From NCBI GenBank assembly GCA_029817715.1, contig JARUPY010000474.1, positions 2,356,001-2,420,000 of the forward strand: 64,000 bases of DNA, read 5' to 3'. Both the position numbers and the translations under genes were made by a program. The notes under the pieces are model-generated. The model searched no databases and had not been told where the DNA came from. It saw only the letters and a program-made list of their open reading frames with translations. Below, in pieces: positions 23,778 through 34,683 of the stretch. Origin of the DNA: Melastoma dodecandrum (Eukaryota > Streptophyta > Magnoliopsida > Myrtales > Melastomataceae). The first letter of the stretch is position 1, and every line of letters starts with the position of its first letter.

Positions 23778-24584
23778 CCTCGGGCTCGAAGGCTTAAAGC
23801 GGCCCCGAACTTCACCAAAGGTACAAAGGGGAGGTGCGGGCCTCCCCGAGTTTTTATTCAAAGCCCACTTGTAACGGATTGCGGGCCCAAGTGCATAGGC
23901 CCGCAATCATCGCCTCTTCCCCGCCCTTTTGATCTAAATTATTGTCTGTGGTTGCGTGCGTGACTTAGGCTTTAGGTTTATACTTCGCATGCCTGGTTTT
24001 AATCAAACAAACCTAAATTCGGGTCCAACGCCCGTTAAAACGTCGATAAGAGTCCGGCCCACTCCCGGATCGGGTCCAACGCGCGTAAATCAAAAGTTAA
24101 ACATTTTTTGGACAAATCGCCACCCTTTTCGCATGTGTTTGAATACCAAGGTTAGTAAATAGGAATCCCCGAACCCAGACTCTGATTTTTCCGACTTAAA
24201 ATCACATTTTTAACTAAGTCGGTGGCAACTCCAAACAAAAGTTTTCCAAAGTAAAACTAAACTTCACTACCCTTTTTTCGGAGCCATTTGGGGTGAGGTA
24301 ACGGCTACTCGAGCCGCTCCTTGGGCCCTCCCCGAAATTCGCGACCGAGGCCTTAACACATCGTTTCGCTCGCCGCCTCCCGGGAACTGGAGACGGTTGG
24401 CGAAACGTCCCGCAGACCCGTTCGCGAGTCAAGGAAAGGCCCAACCCTGGACCCCTTTCCGCAGCGTCCGGCGTTCGAGCCGTAACTCCGACCGGAATGG
24501 GCCTCGGGGGAGCGGGCCCGGATCCTCGGGTTGCCCGAACCGCCATCGCGCGCGCTGCTAGGCCGGAAGGGCGCGCTGCGTACA

Positions 24585-24589
24585 ATTCC
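24585..24589. other. Ogre target site duplication, right
   Basis: ATTCC directly after the terminal TACA of the 3' LTR, matching 1483-1487. It fixes the 3' end of the element even though the last bases of the two LTRs differ by a short insertion. Confidence 0.95.
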
Positions 24590-25950
24590 CTGCAGGACGT
24601 AAAGATCCCCGGGGAGACTTTGGTGGCGAATGCCCTTTTTCGCTGACTCGCTGATAAAGGTGTAGTCACCTGCCCGGTCAAAGAGGTTGCGCATAGCATT
24701 TGCTGCTGGCATATGGATGATACGTACACTACCGATAGATGCAATACATTCAGGAAGTATCTCCAGAACAATCAAAGCGACACCTGGTACGACCTGACCC
24801 CACTAGAGGAGGTAGCGATGGGAGTAGTACACTCGGGCTCGGGAAGCGCTTCCAACAACTCGCAAAGGGGATTTAAGAGCCCTTCAAGCGCAGATCGCAG
24901 ACCGGCTAACCGAGGGGGAAGAGGTGGTCCACTTGGCCGAAGCCGAGCGCTTGAGCCACAGCCACGTGCGCCCGAATGTCCCAGGCGACATCTGGAGTTT
25001 AATGACTCCTCGTCCCAGTAAGGTGCCAGGTCAGGGCAAGAAAGGCCTGGCCATCTTGACGAGTCTCGCCCTGGAAGCACAGAAGCAGATAATCCTAATA
25101 AGGCCCAGAGGCCTGAGCGAACACAAGAGAGAATGAACAAGCCTAGACAAGGAATGCCTAAGGTAGACATCCAGGCGATCCGAACAGGTCCACCGATAGC
25201 TCAGTTTTTGGAAGCGAAGATGCTCTGTCAGAAATGCAAGCTCATAGCTTAGAACAAGATCCTGATTACTCAGCTCTGCACTTCCTGCTGCGTCGCATAC
25301 TTCCTCAAGTTTGTAGACCTGTCCTCAAATGAGGAAATTGTGGTCAAGCCCGCACGTTCTACAGCTACAAGTACTTGTGAAACTAACTTACAATCGCAGC
25401 ACACTCCCATGCGTACGGTGATGGGATATGACCCATTTGTTGGCGACTATGTTGAGGTACGTCAAATCTTCCTTGGTTCTAGGAAATCAAGGGTAATTAA
25501 GGTAGTTAACCCTTCCAAATATTGGCAGAAGGCAGTGGATAAGACCAGTTTCCCACCAAGGGCACGCAAGAGGAGAGACAGACGTCTAAGTCACGTCGCT
25601 AAAAGGCCTAAGCCTACCCCCTCAGGAGCGACCCCAACAGCTAGAACGTTTTCGAACGGAGCAAATGTTGAGGCAGAGCGCATCGAGTCTACGGACCATT
25701 CGGAAGACCCTGGCTCAAGCTTCGACTATACCCCACTCCAGAGCGAGATCCCAAGCGATGTCGACGGAGAAATGAGGCCAGTCGTGAGCTGCAATGCCCT
25801 TACCCTGCTGGTAGACTTCGCATGTAAGTGAAACGCAGAGGTTCAAGGAGGTAAAGTGCCTTTCCCTCGCGCTCCCATTTATCCATCGGGCTTTCCATTA
25901 AATTGGTTGGAAAAACCATCTGACAGCATGAAATAACACATACATTCATT
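24590..25950 (+). pseudogene. Old gypsy element, gag-PR linker remnants
   Basis: Sequence of the old element resumes after the Ogre insertion. Across the ATTCC duplication the gag frame would continue for about 20 codons to a TGA near 24644. The longest open stretch, 25340-25831 (163 codons), is basic in its middle (PPRARKRRDRRLSH) and Ser/Pro-rich. I recognise no domain in it. It occupies the place between the zinc knuckle and the protease, so a linker origin is likely. Confidence 0.5.
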
Positions 25951-26434
25951 ATATATTACTGCTACCTTCGACGGTACAGACGTAAGTCGAGTCCTTGTAG
26001 ACAACGGGGCTACTATAAACGTGCTCCCTTTATCCAGGTTTAGAATGCTTGGATATAAGCCTTGCGACTTGGTTAAAACCAACGTCGCAGTGAGTGGGTT
26101 TAATGGTAGGAAATCCGAATGCCTAGGGGTTTTCTCAGTGCACCTTGAGGTGGGTCGTCAGGACAGAGAAACCGTCTTCTTCGTGATAGATATAATTCCC
26201 ACTTTTAATGCGCTATTAGGCCGCGACTGGCTTCATAAAACTGCCGCTATCCCTTCTACGTTGCATAGAGAGTTGTTGCTTTGGGTTGACTCCGAGATTG
26301 AAATTATCAAAGCTGATGAATATTCCTGTTGTGACAAGGGTATCTTGCATGCAGAAACAAGCAAGAATGTCAAGGATCTCACACTGGATCAGCGCTATAA
26401 GCTCGGCGACCCTACTGTTGGACCTCTCGACTAG
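25951..26434 (+). pseudogene. Old gypsy element, protease
   Basis: Retroviral-type aspartic protease domain. It begins near TATFDGTDVSRVLVDNGAT, with active-site D-N-G, as is common in this lineage. It continues LPLSRFRMLGYKPCDL and ends with the conserved FNALLGRDWLHKTAAIPSTL segment, followed by a linker. The frame is open from about 25951 to TAG 26432-26434. The frame between protease and RT contains stops, so the Pol protein is broken. Confidence 0.85.
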
Positions 26435-26828
26435 CCATCCGGGAAGTTCGATTACATCGTAGATTACGGGACATCACACCCCAAGCCAGATACGGGGCCA
26501 ATCGTTCTAACTGGATGGGGAGATGAGCTGTCTGCCCAAGACATTGAGGTTCTCCAAGAAGTTAACTCAGGGGAGAACCCTGTGGCGATTGACAAACCAA
26601 AAGAAGAGGAAGTGGTGAAAGACCAGTGCAATGGTACTACGGAGTTGGAGCCCGATAGACTCCTCAAGGAAAGAACCGATGGACCAGAGTGAAAGAGTAA
26701 CAGAAGCAGTCGCCGATGTCCTTCAACGACTTCAAGTCTACAAAGGAAATCGCTGTTGTAATTAGCCTGTCTCTTGGTTTTCAATAAATTCAGAAGCGCT
26801 TAGAGCGCCCAATGCTTGTAATAAGCCC

Positions 26829-27329
26829 GTGTCTACCGACTTAGGTAGTTCTGAGGAACGTGAATCTTTGATGATATCTTGCGACCCATTGGTCAGCATT
26901 AACCTAGGAAGTGAGTCCTCTCCTAGACTTCATTTCATTAGTTCTTCTTTAAATAAAGAGCATTTTAACGCGATTAGAGGAGTGCTTGAGGAATTCAAAG
27001 ACTGTTTCGCCTGGGATTACACCGATATGCCAGGGTTGGACCGTAGACTTGAAGAACACACCCTTCCTATTAAAAAGGATTTTAAGCCGGTGCAACAAGC
27101 GCCCAGGCGCATGACTACTGAAGTCACGCAACTAGTCTTTGAAGAAGTTAAAAAACTTTTTCGAACAGGTTATATTAGGACCTCACGCTATACAGAATGG
27201 ATTTCCAGTGTAGTTCCTCACGCTACTTATCAGCGAGCAATGAACACTATATTTGATGCATCTCTTGGCAAAACAGTAGAAGTCTACATCGAAGACATAG
27301 TAGTTAAGTCGACGACAGGAAAACCTTAG
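26829..27329 (+). pseudogene. Old gypsy element, RT with internal deletion
   Basis: The N-terminal part of reverse transcriptase is clear: CFAWDYTDMPGLDRRL, then KPVQQAPRRM and GYIRTSRYTEWISSVVP. The frame then jumps directly to HATYQRAMNTIF and VEVYIEDIVVKS. Compared with the younger element's RT, about 90 residues with the first catalytic aspartate region are missing at about 27216. The catalytic YVDD-type box reads YIED. The frame stops at 27327-27329. This is a dead enzyme. Confidence 0.85.
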
Positions 27330-28565
27330 TCTTAGTCTACGTTCTCAGTAATGCATCCAAATAAAAAGAAAGAAAACAGAGGAACAGAAGAGAGAAAAAA
27401 AAGAGGCTCTAAGTAAGGTCTACTTCTGCTATTTTCCGCACTTGGTTAGCCTTTCGGCTACTCCCGCACCGTGGACTTAGCCGGTTCCACTTCTTCCTCC
27501 ACTTCTTGTTTCCTTCTGCCTGCTCGCTATGAGGGTCAGACAGGAATAGGTCACCCCAAGAATGCCTATGGTTTGGCATATTGGGCAATCGCCTCTGCAT
27601 TCCTAAGAAGCTGACAGGAGGCAGAGCAACTAGTGAATACCTCCGGTATGTCTTACTTAACTCCTGCTTCACCCTTCCTAGAGCTTGGCAGAAGCAAGTA
27701 AGCTTGTGAATACCTACGATATGTCTCACTTGGCCAAGAGAAAACTCACAGGTCCGAACGTTATCAGTTTTCTCCCTGGTGAGGTCAGTGTGCTATAATA
27801 CCCGACGATGAAGAAGATGAAGCCCCGGAAGCTTCGTTTGCTCCAGAAAGAGAACTAGGCCATTTGCGACAATACATGATCGGCTGAACAACCTTGTAAG
27901 GTTGTCTAGGCATGAACTGGGCCATATCTCACGGGGAGGAATGACGTTGCGAAGTGACCCTTCTTCACCAAAGAATAAGGCAAACAAAGGGAAGGGGAGA
28001 TCAGTCGCAGCGCATTCTTTTAAAAATCTAGTAGAACGAAGGCGTTTTAGTGCAAAGATGAACAGCCGTTTGTTCCTGGTTGGCTGAAGATGGCCATCCT
28101 CATGCCCCCAGAGGTGGTTTTGGGCCATTCGTCTCCTCACGGAAGGGTGGCGAAGAAGACTGCTTTTTGTTAAAAGATTCAAAAAGAGATTTCTGATAGG
28201 AAGAAAAGGGACTTTCTCTGGGATATGAGTGCGAAAGACTAATGAAAGGTAAGGTTTGAAAAGAGAATCGAAAAAACTTAAAAGTTTAAGAAATGAAAAA
28301 TGAGAAATCCTCGGGAGATTTGCGAGGGGATTTAAAGAATGGCCCGAGTGAAGAGTAAGTGTGAAAAGTTCCGAGAAAGGAAGGCGAAAAGTCTTCCTCT
28401 CGGGAAGGGAAAGAAGACAAACGGTCTTTGAAAAAGGGGAGGTGAAAAGACACTTTTACAGAAAATATCTTTTCGCAAGGACAATATCCTGTCGGCAGAA
28501 GATTGAATATTTTGCTTACCGAAGCGCATAATGTCAGAAGTACTCAGGCGACGGAAGTCCCCTCA
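27330..28565 (+). other. Old gypsy element, 3' non-coding part
   Basis: 1.2 kb between the RT fragment and the polypurine tract. No integrase or RNase H motif was recognised. Two similar stretches with GTGAATACCTnCGnTATGTCT lie near 27632 and 27707, so there is at least one short diverged repeat of about 75-100 bases. AG-rich from 28180 to 28530. Confidence 0.5.
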
Positions 28566-28582
28566 GCAAAAAAGGGGGCTTA

Positions 28583-29714
28583 TGTTGACACGCGATTAAC
28601 GTGTTAGTAATCTCAAGTCAATCTTGGGCCTAATTTAGACAAAGCCCACAAAAGCCCATAGCCATATAAGCCTGTGGCAGTGGAGAGAAGTCTACAGAGG
28701 TAATATAGTAACCTTGTAATCAAGTGAAGTATACAAGCATGCGCCTCCGGTGGACATCAAGTCTACAGGCCTGCGCCTGAAGGCCTGTGCCTGGAACGCG
28801 AAGTCTACAGGCTTGCCTGTAGAGGATATTAAGACTATAGGCCTGTGCCTGCGAGGGACACGTGTCAAAGGAAAACGGTTCCATGGCCCCGAGATAATTG
28901 GGACTTGTTACCCACGCATGACAATAGCACACGTCTTAAAGATAATCAATTAAACCTGAAGTCAGAGGAGCTGATCCACGTTTAAATGAGTGGAAATCAG
29001 TTAGCTTCGAGATTCTTGGGGTGAGTTGGGTCTGGAAGATCTTCAGAAGGTCGTAACAGACTGAGTATAAAAGGGAGGAGATCTCCCTCAGAGAAAATCA
29101 CGATCAAAACAGCCAACAGAAGCCTATTTTGCTCGTCACCCTTAGCGTAGTTGTTATGATTCCCCAACCTGGGCGAGACCCTTAAGGTTTCATTTGTCGT
29201 CACTTCCACTATCAGAGTGAGCAACCGTAGTTCTGATAAAAATGCTCCGCCTTTACTTCCACCATCAGAGTGAGCAACCGTAGCTCTGGTAACAACCCTC
29301 CGCGCTCGACTTCAACGCCAGGACGAGTCACCGTAGTCCCGGTACACATCTCCGCCTTCGACGCTCCCGCCAACACAGACCACCACGGCCTTGACGCTCA
29401 CGTCCACCTCAGCACCCGACCGTACCCAGTCCATCAAGCTCCGCAGCTAAGTCCTGCCACCAGAGGAGCGCCAGCCTGTAGCGTTCCACCGTCAAGTCTA
29501 CTACAACGCTCCAAGTCCATGGAGCACTAGAGCTAGTCTACGTCTTTACCACCGTCCTTGTTTTACTTTTATGGCTGTAAATGTTCTTTACTTCTTATAA
29601 AAACTGTTTGCATCCAATCGAATTCTTCAGTTACTTACTGGCAACCACATCTATAAAATCCCTGTGAGTCTTATTGCCAAATATTTCCGACGTGATCCGT
29701 TTTCTACGCGAACA
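28583..29714 (+). repeat. 3' LTR of old gypsy element
   Basis: A 1,132-bp LTR that begins TGTTGACACG and ends CGCGAACA (TGTT...AACA). It is preceded by a polypurine tract (AAAAAAGGGGGC at about 28568-28579) and has a clear TATA box (GTATAAAAGG) at about 29064-29073. Two similar units with CCATCAGAGTGAGCAACCGTAG or variants occur near 29207 and 29262. No partner LTR is in the window, so the boundaries rest on the terminal bases and the polypurine tract. Confidence 0.7.
29064..29073 (+). promoter_or_regulatory. TATA box of the old LTR
   Basis: GTATAAAAGG in the middle of the LTR, followed by a purine/pyrimidine-rich leader. This is typical of an LTR core promoter. Confidence 0.5.
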
Positions 29715-30158
29715 ATATGGTATTACCGAATGCTTGAAAAATGAAATTAAAAGTTAGGTTAAGAAGACTTATATATTCATTCAGCGTGGTTGAGTTGAGC
29801 CGTGTACGATTTCGTCGCTGTGTAAGACGTGGCATGCCTTCTTATTAATAATTATTCTATTATTAAATCAAATTAAGTCCAGAGGAGGAGGATTTATGGA
29901 TACATACTATATTATTTATATGAGTGGGGGCCATTGGATTAAGTCTGTGACTCGACTCGACCTCAACCTTCTAATCTTAAAAAAAGAAAAATAAATCAAA
30001 TCAGGTAGTGTGAGAGTGATGAGGAGTTCCGTGTTCCAGCAAAATCCATCCGGTACGAGGAAACGACAAAACCACCTTCACAGCACCTCGCCTGTTCCTT
30101 CCCATTCCCAGCAGGAGTTCATCCAAAACCATCTGCGGTCTATCCTCCACCCGAAAAT
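29715..30158 (+). promoter_or_regulatory. ETFB upstream region and 5' UTR
   Basis: 444 bases between the LTR end and the ETFB start codon. The left part is AT-rich and the last 150 bases are CT-rich (CACCTCGCCTGTTCCTTCCC), as plant 5' UTRs often are. No clear TATA box was singled out. The old gypsy LTR ends this close to the gene and could influence its expression, but that is inference. Confidence 0.4.
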
Positions 30159-32438
30159 ATGAAGGTCATGGTGGCAGTCAAGCGCGTCGTCGATTACGCC
30201 GTCAAGATTCGCGTAAAGCCCGACAAGGTTCCCGATTTGTGATTCATGTTCGTCTTGCCTTCTGGGTTCTATCCCTATCGCCTAAAGTTTCGATTTTTCA
30301 GACCGGGGTGGAGACCAAGAACGTGAAGATGTCGATGAACCCCTTCTGCGAGATCGCTGTGGAGGAGGCGTTGAGGATCAGGGAGTCCGGCCTGGCCACG
30401 GAGGTGGTCGCTGTTACTGTCGGGCCGCCGCAGTTCGTCGAGACCCTCAGGACGGGGCTTGCGATGGGCGTAGACCGTGGGATTCACGTGGAGTGCGGGG
30501 AAGGTGGCGGAGGTTTGGGGCCTCTGGGCGTGGCGAAGGTTTTGAGGGCTCTTGTGGAGCTGGAGAAGCCCGGCTTGCTCATTCTCGGGAAGCAGGTAAG
30601 GTTTGTTGGTTCGAGTAGGGGATTTGTTTACTCAGGTGCTCTCAATTGGATTGAGCAAAGGTTCCTATCATGATGTTGCGTATGTAGTATCCCCCTACAG
30701 CTTCACGCATAAGTACTGCTAACTCGTATCAGCCTGAATTAGCTAGAATTAAGCTCTTGCAATCTCATTTTTCGCTCTTGCTTGCATAATGAGGTATGTC
30801 TGAGGTTGTTTCTGAGCCTTACATAGGAAGAACCTGATGGGTACCATCTATACATTGAGTAGTTATAGTTCACAATCTTATCGATTGAGGAAATGTAGAC
30901 AGAATAACGATTTTCTCTAGTCTTTGACTTTAATTGATGAAATAAGTACCAGAGATTAATGATTATACACATGGTAGCATGCTTTGTTTGGATTAATGAT
31001 CTTCCCATTCCGCTTGGTCAAGTGCAACAATTGTGCATACGAGGGGTGACCCTTGGGGTCAAATGTATCTGGGGATGAGGGTGGAATTCTGGAGATATTA
31101 GTTTTTGTGATTGAATGGGGTTTTAGTCAATTATGTTGTGTGAGTTTGAAGTTTCCGGTTCTCTAATTTATGTGGTTTGAAGTTTCCAATCCTCTAATTA
31201 CGTGGTTTGAAAATGATACTGTGTTTTGTTGTTTTGGGGTTGTTTACATGCGCTAACTAAGCAAAGGAATCAACTTCCTGGGGATATGGCCCACAATGTG
31301 CAATGGTCTGGTCAATGTGGATCATCTTGGTTGCGGACCTAGATTTTAGGCATGATGTTCCTCTCTCTGTGCTGAATGTAGGCAATCGACGATGATTGTA
31401 ATCAAACAGGTCAAATGGTCGCTGGCCTACTCAAATGGCCACAGGGAACCTTTGCTTCAAAGGTGAGATGGAGCTAACTCTCCATTTTCCACTTATTTGT
31501 TTTACATATTTGTCACTTTCTAAATTAGTTTCCTTATCAGTAGAAAGATATTAGGTGCTAATCTTTCTCAGAAAGACGGTCGTCAATTGCTGCTCCCTGC
31601 TGTCTTAACCTTTTTTTATTTGAGGATATAGTATCCATCTGCTTTGGCTTCTAAAAGCCTGGGATGAGAAATCGAAGGTTTGATTCCTATTAAAGAAGCT
31701 ATCCAAACATGATCAGCTACTTTCACTAAATGAATACCATATGGCCGTCACGTTTAGAATTACCAGCTTGATTTTCAGAAATAATGGTTTCTTGCATGAG
31801 TTCTTCTCCAAATGCTTTTCTGAATTTTTCCTCCAACAAAAGTTTGTACATTTTCACATTTTGTTTCCTCTAATTCTGTTTAGCAAGATTTGATATCGCT
31901 TTATTGTTTTGAACTGGGGCTTTGTATCAACATGAGAATTTACCGTCATATTTTTTATGAATGCACTTGTTCAAGCTTCGTTTACCAGATTTCTCTCATA
32001 GGTTGTCCTGGACAAGGAAAAGCAGACTGCAACAGTAGATAGAGAAGTAGATGGAGGCATTGAAACAGTGTGTTTGAACTTGCCAGCTGTAATAACGTAA
32101 GTCGTAAGTCGCATTCTTATCCTTTCCCATCCGAGATGAAATCATGGTGTTAATCTGGGCTGGCTAAATGATATCTCGACCTTCCGTGAATGCCTCATTT
32201 TGCGGCATGTAGCACTGATTTAAGGCTTAATCAACCGAGATACGCGACGCTCCCCAATATCATGAAGGCAAAATCGAAGCCCATAAAGAAGTATACACCG
32301 GAGGATCTGAAGGTGGAGATGAGGTCGGACTCGGAGGTGATACAAGTAGTGGAACCTCCGAAGAGGAAGGCGGGCGTGATGACTATGTCTGTGGACGAGC
32401 TGATTGACAAGCTTCAAAACGAAGCTAGGGTGATCTGA
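30159..32438 (+). CDS. ETFB: Electron transfer flavoprotein subunit beta, mitochondrial
   Basis: The ETF alpha-beta dimer carries electrons from matrix dehydrogenases (in plants, branched-chain amino acid and phytol/lysine breakdown) to ETF:ubiquinone oxidoreductase. Five exons with GT-AG borders: 30159-30227, 30302-30595, 31382-31462, 32002-32096 and 32213-32438. They total 765 bases, i.e. 254 residues plus TGA, the normal family length. The start [20 protein letters not shown] is the conserved beta-strand start. The ETF-beta signature fits residues 160-180 exactly (DREVDGG ... LPAVIT), and the docking loop [19 protein letters not shown] follows at 184-202. The C terminus [14 protein letters not shown] is conserved. 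As in other plants there is no obvious presequence. The first intron is only 74 bases. No lesion was seen. Confidence 0.97.
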
Positions 32439-33446
32439 TAACATAGTTGAAATTGAAATGAGGAACAATGTTCTTCTCATCACTAATAATGTTTTCTCAA
32501 TTTCTTAGTTTGATCTCCCTTATAAAGATGGAAAATTGATCTTATTTCTTCTTCATTGGGAATTTATTAATGGTTTGGCAATGTGGGGAAGGAAAAAGAA
32601 TTACGCCCATGTAAAGAATTTCTTCAGGGTGGGCTTTGATTAAGTAGGCATGGAATGGAATTGATTGGACTAGGTATGTCTGGAATCAAGTTGATTGTAA
32701 TTGAAGGTAATTTAGATCGTAGTTGAAGAAAATTCTGGTGAGAGTTTTAAGTACAAATTTTAAATTTTTCTCCTCCTTTTGCTGGGTACATTTTTTTCAC
32801 GGGTTTTTTTTTTCCAAGTTACATATAAATGTTTGCCCAATAAAAGTAATATAATTATAATACTTTTAAAAATTTTTATTTTACTATTTAAAAAATTAAA
32901 ATGATTTACAAAATATTTTTTAAAAATTATAGAACTAAAAATTTGAAACCTTAATTTCACATGTTCTCAAATAACGTTAATGATTTACTATAAAAACATT
33001 GTATATAATTTTAAAATTTCAGAAATAATAACAAACTATTTAACTTTGACTAATAAGGAAGTCAGTTTTAAAAAAATCTCTTAAAGAAGTCAAACTATTC
33101 TCAAGAAAATTCGACTTATAAAATCGAATTTGAATCATAATTTTTGGAATTTCGAAAGCCCGACGAAAGGACAAGGACAAGGACACGTGTAAAAAAAAAA
33201 GCCCGACGAAAGGACAAGGAAAAGGAAAGTCCGTGGCCCGCACAACGCCCATATTTCAACTGTGAGGTATTCTCCGTGGATTTCAAATTTTTATTTTTAG
33301 TATTATAAAAATTACTTTATTTTCTTTAATATATTAACATAATATATAAGTTATTATTTAACATAGTATAGTGGCATGCGATTTTTATTATTTAAGAACT
33401 ATGACTTAAAGCAAAATATTTATTTAACATTTAGTATTTAAGATTT
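32439..33446. other. Intergenic region after ETFB
   Basis: ETFB 3' UTR followed by very AT-rich sequence without genes. A small tandem duplication at about 33157-33230 repeats AAGCCCGACGAAAGGACAAG twice, 43 bases apart. Confidence 0.5.
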
Positions 33447-33656
33447 AGGTCAAATGATCAATTCTACCCTAAAATTTGGCTATTTTTTTCGATATACCGT
33501 AAACTTTTCAAAATATCATCACACATCCTAACGTTTTACCGTTATATCAATTTTAACCACCGTTCACCGAATAAAATGACGGAAGCATACGTGGCGCCCA
33601 TATGGCACATTACTCCGTCAGCCCACTGTTAAAGTGCTGACTAGGCATGACATGGA
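33447..33656 (+). repeat. TIR, left, element 1
   Basis: Left terminal inverted repeat. It pairs with the reverse complement of about 34124-34333 with scattered mismatches and shares its sequence with both TIRs of element 2 at 34684-35990. The approximate inner edge is where GACATGGAC diverges from the partner. Confidence 0.85.
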
Positions 33657-33857
33657 CAAAAGGACAAAAAAGAAAACTCACCGCCCTTTCCATTTCAGAA
33701 GGACAAAGAAGAAACCCCACAAATCCTAATTAAAAATAAACAATTCAGAAAAAATAAAATTAAAACAAAAAACAAGAAATTAAAAATGTTCAAAACTAGA
33801 TTTAAGAAAACTATTATTATATTTTTTTGGAAAAAGAAAAGTTGCGAAAGAGAGAGT

Positions 33858-34127
33858 TCAGAAGGTGAATTTCCAGATCTTGACTCTCAGATCGACGGTG
33901 CACTTGGACTCACCGACGGACACCACCGCTAGGGCCTTCCCCTCATGAAGAATAGAGGTAGCAGCGGCGAGGGCGATGGCGGGGTCGTTGTAAGAAAAAG
34001 GGAGAGCGGCGGCGATGGCGGCGAATACGGGGAGGGACTTTGAGGAGGAAGGGAATGAGAGGAAAAGGCAAGTGGGTTTGGCGGAGGAAGAAGGGGAGGT
34101 GAAAGGGATAGTGGGAAGGAGGGGGTC
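33858..34127 (-). pseudogene. Captured exon-like ORF in element 1
   Basis: On the - strand one frame is open for about 89 codons. It starts Ser/Pro/Thr-rich (IPFTSPSSSAKPTCLFLSF), continues SLPVFAAIAAALPFSYNDPA and IALAAATSILHEGKALAVV, and ends VDLRVKIWKFTF before TGA. The composition is like a plastid transit peptide followed by a hydrophobic part. There is no ATG in this frame at its start, so it is a fragment. The first two thirds are homologous at DNA level to the - strand interior of element 2. I do not recognise the parent gene. Confidence 0.45.
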
Positions 34128-34333
34128 ATATTATGTCCAGTCAGCAGTTTAACGGTGGGCTGACAGAGTAACGTGCCAAGTGGGCGCCATGTAAACTTTC
34201 GTCAGCTGATTCGGTTAACGGTAGTTAAAATTGATATAACGGCCAAACGTTAGAATGTGTGATGATATTTTGAAAAGTTCATGGTAAATAAAAAAAACGG
34301 CCAAACTTTGGGGTAGAATTGATAATTTGGCCT
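34124..34333 (-). repeat. TIR, right, element 1
   Basis: Right terminal inverted repeat of element 1. Its reverse complement starts AGGCCAAATTATCAATTC and runs to about GACATAATATGACCCC. Confidence 0.85.
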
Positions 34334-34683
34334 AAGATTTCACTTGTAGGTTTAATATTTGGTTTAATGTTTAACTTTTAGGGATTAACACGTAGGATTT
34401 GATTTTTTTTTTAGGATTTATTATTTATGGTTAAAGTTTATTATCCAACATTTCGGTTTTTTTGTAAGGTTAATATAATATCTTAGGTATGTAATTTAGG
34501 GTTTATGGTTTATTGTGTTATTAATTAAATGTATTTTTTATTAGAATATATAAAAAAAAAATTAAAATCTTTTGATTAAAAATGAAATATCTTAGTCTTG
34601 AAATTAAGACTCTCCATGGAAATAGAGAGGATTCAGATCCATTCACGAGTTCCTAAATATTCCGACAAGTTATATTTTTATTT
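34334..34683. other. Spacer between the two TIR elements
   Basis: 350 AT-rich bases with no gene or repeat that I can identify. Confidence 0.5.

Larger units (their letters stand above)
1488..24584 (+). mobile_element. Ogre (Tat lineage) LTR retrotransposon, full length
   Basis: A 23,097-bp Ty3/gypsy element. Visible parts in order: 5' LTR (1488-6795), primer binding site (6803-6820), leader, ORF1, gag, PR with G-patch, intron, RT, RNase H, a second (archaeal-type) RNase H, integrase, tandem-repeat-rich 3' UTR, polypurine tract (19250-19263) and 3' LTR (19264-24584). Both outer ends carry ATTCC (1483-1487 and 24585-24589). Very long LTRs, an ORF1 before gag, an intron between PR and RT, and a second RNase H are known hallmarks of Ogre/Tat elements in plants. 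Stops or frameshifts occur in ORF1, gag, PR, RT and integrase, so this copy could move only with help from another copy. Confidence 0.95.
19264..24584 (+). repeat. Ogre 3' LTR
   Basis: A 5,321-bp copy of the 5' LTR, preceded by a polypurine tract and followed by the target duplication. It differs from the 5' LTR by scattered substitutions, short homopolymer differences and, near its end, about 21 extra bases (around 24559-24579) flanked by a repeated GCGCGCTG. It keeps a good TATA box at 23771-23777. Because both LTRs are identical at insertion, the visible divergence means the insertion is not recent. Confidence 0.95.
1..29714 (+). mobile_element. Old Ty3/gypsy element, split by Ogre
   Basis: This is a decayed LTR retrotransposon in two pieces. 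The left piece (1-1487) encodes gag. The right piece (24590-29714) encodes protease and RT remnants and ends in an LTR. The 23.1 kb Ogre element at 1488-24584 sits between them and is bracketed by a 5-bp duplication of this element's own sequence, which gives the order of events. The 5' LTR lies left of the window. RT has lost an internal block, and no RNase H or integrase was recognised before the 3' LTR. The polymerase fragment is of the Tat type (acidic leader with WDYTDMPGLD, close to the WSYTDMPGLD of the younger element). The joining of the two pieces is inferred from orientation, order of domains and the target duplication. Confidence 0.8.
33447..34333. mobile_element. Long-TIR DNA element 1 (Pack-type)
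   Basis: An 887-bp element with terminal inverted repeats of about 210 bases: AGGTCAAATGATCAATT... at the left and the reverse complement AGGCCAAATTATCAATT... at the right. It is flanked by the 7-bp direct repeat AAGATTT (33440-33446 and 34334-34340). It encodes no transposase, so it is non-autonomous. The interior carries a - strand coding-like exon (see 33858-34127). Long TIRs with captured gene pieces recall Mutator-like Pack-MULEs, but those make 9-bp duplications, so the superfamily is left open. Confidence 0.85.

Noticed and set aside
30239..30673. A 144-codon ORF read as a separate gene
   Set aside because: It is exon 2 of ETFB with bits of both flanking introns; splice sites at 30301 and 30596 define the exon.
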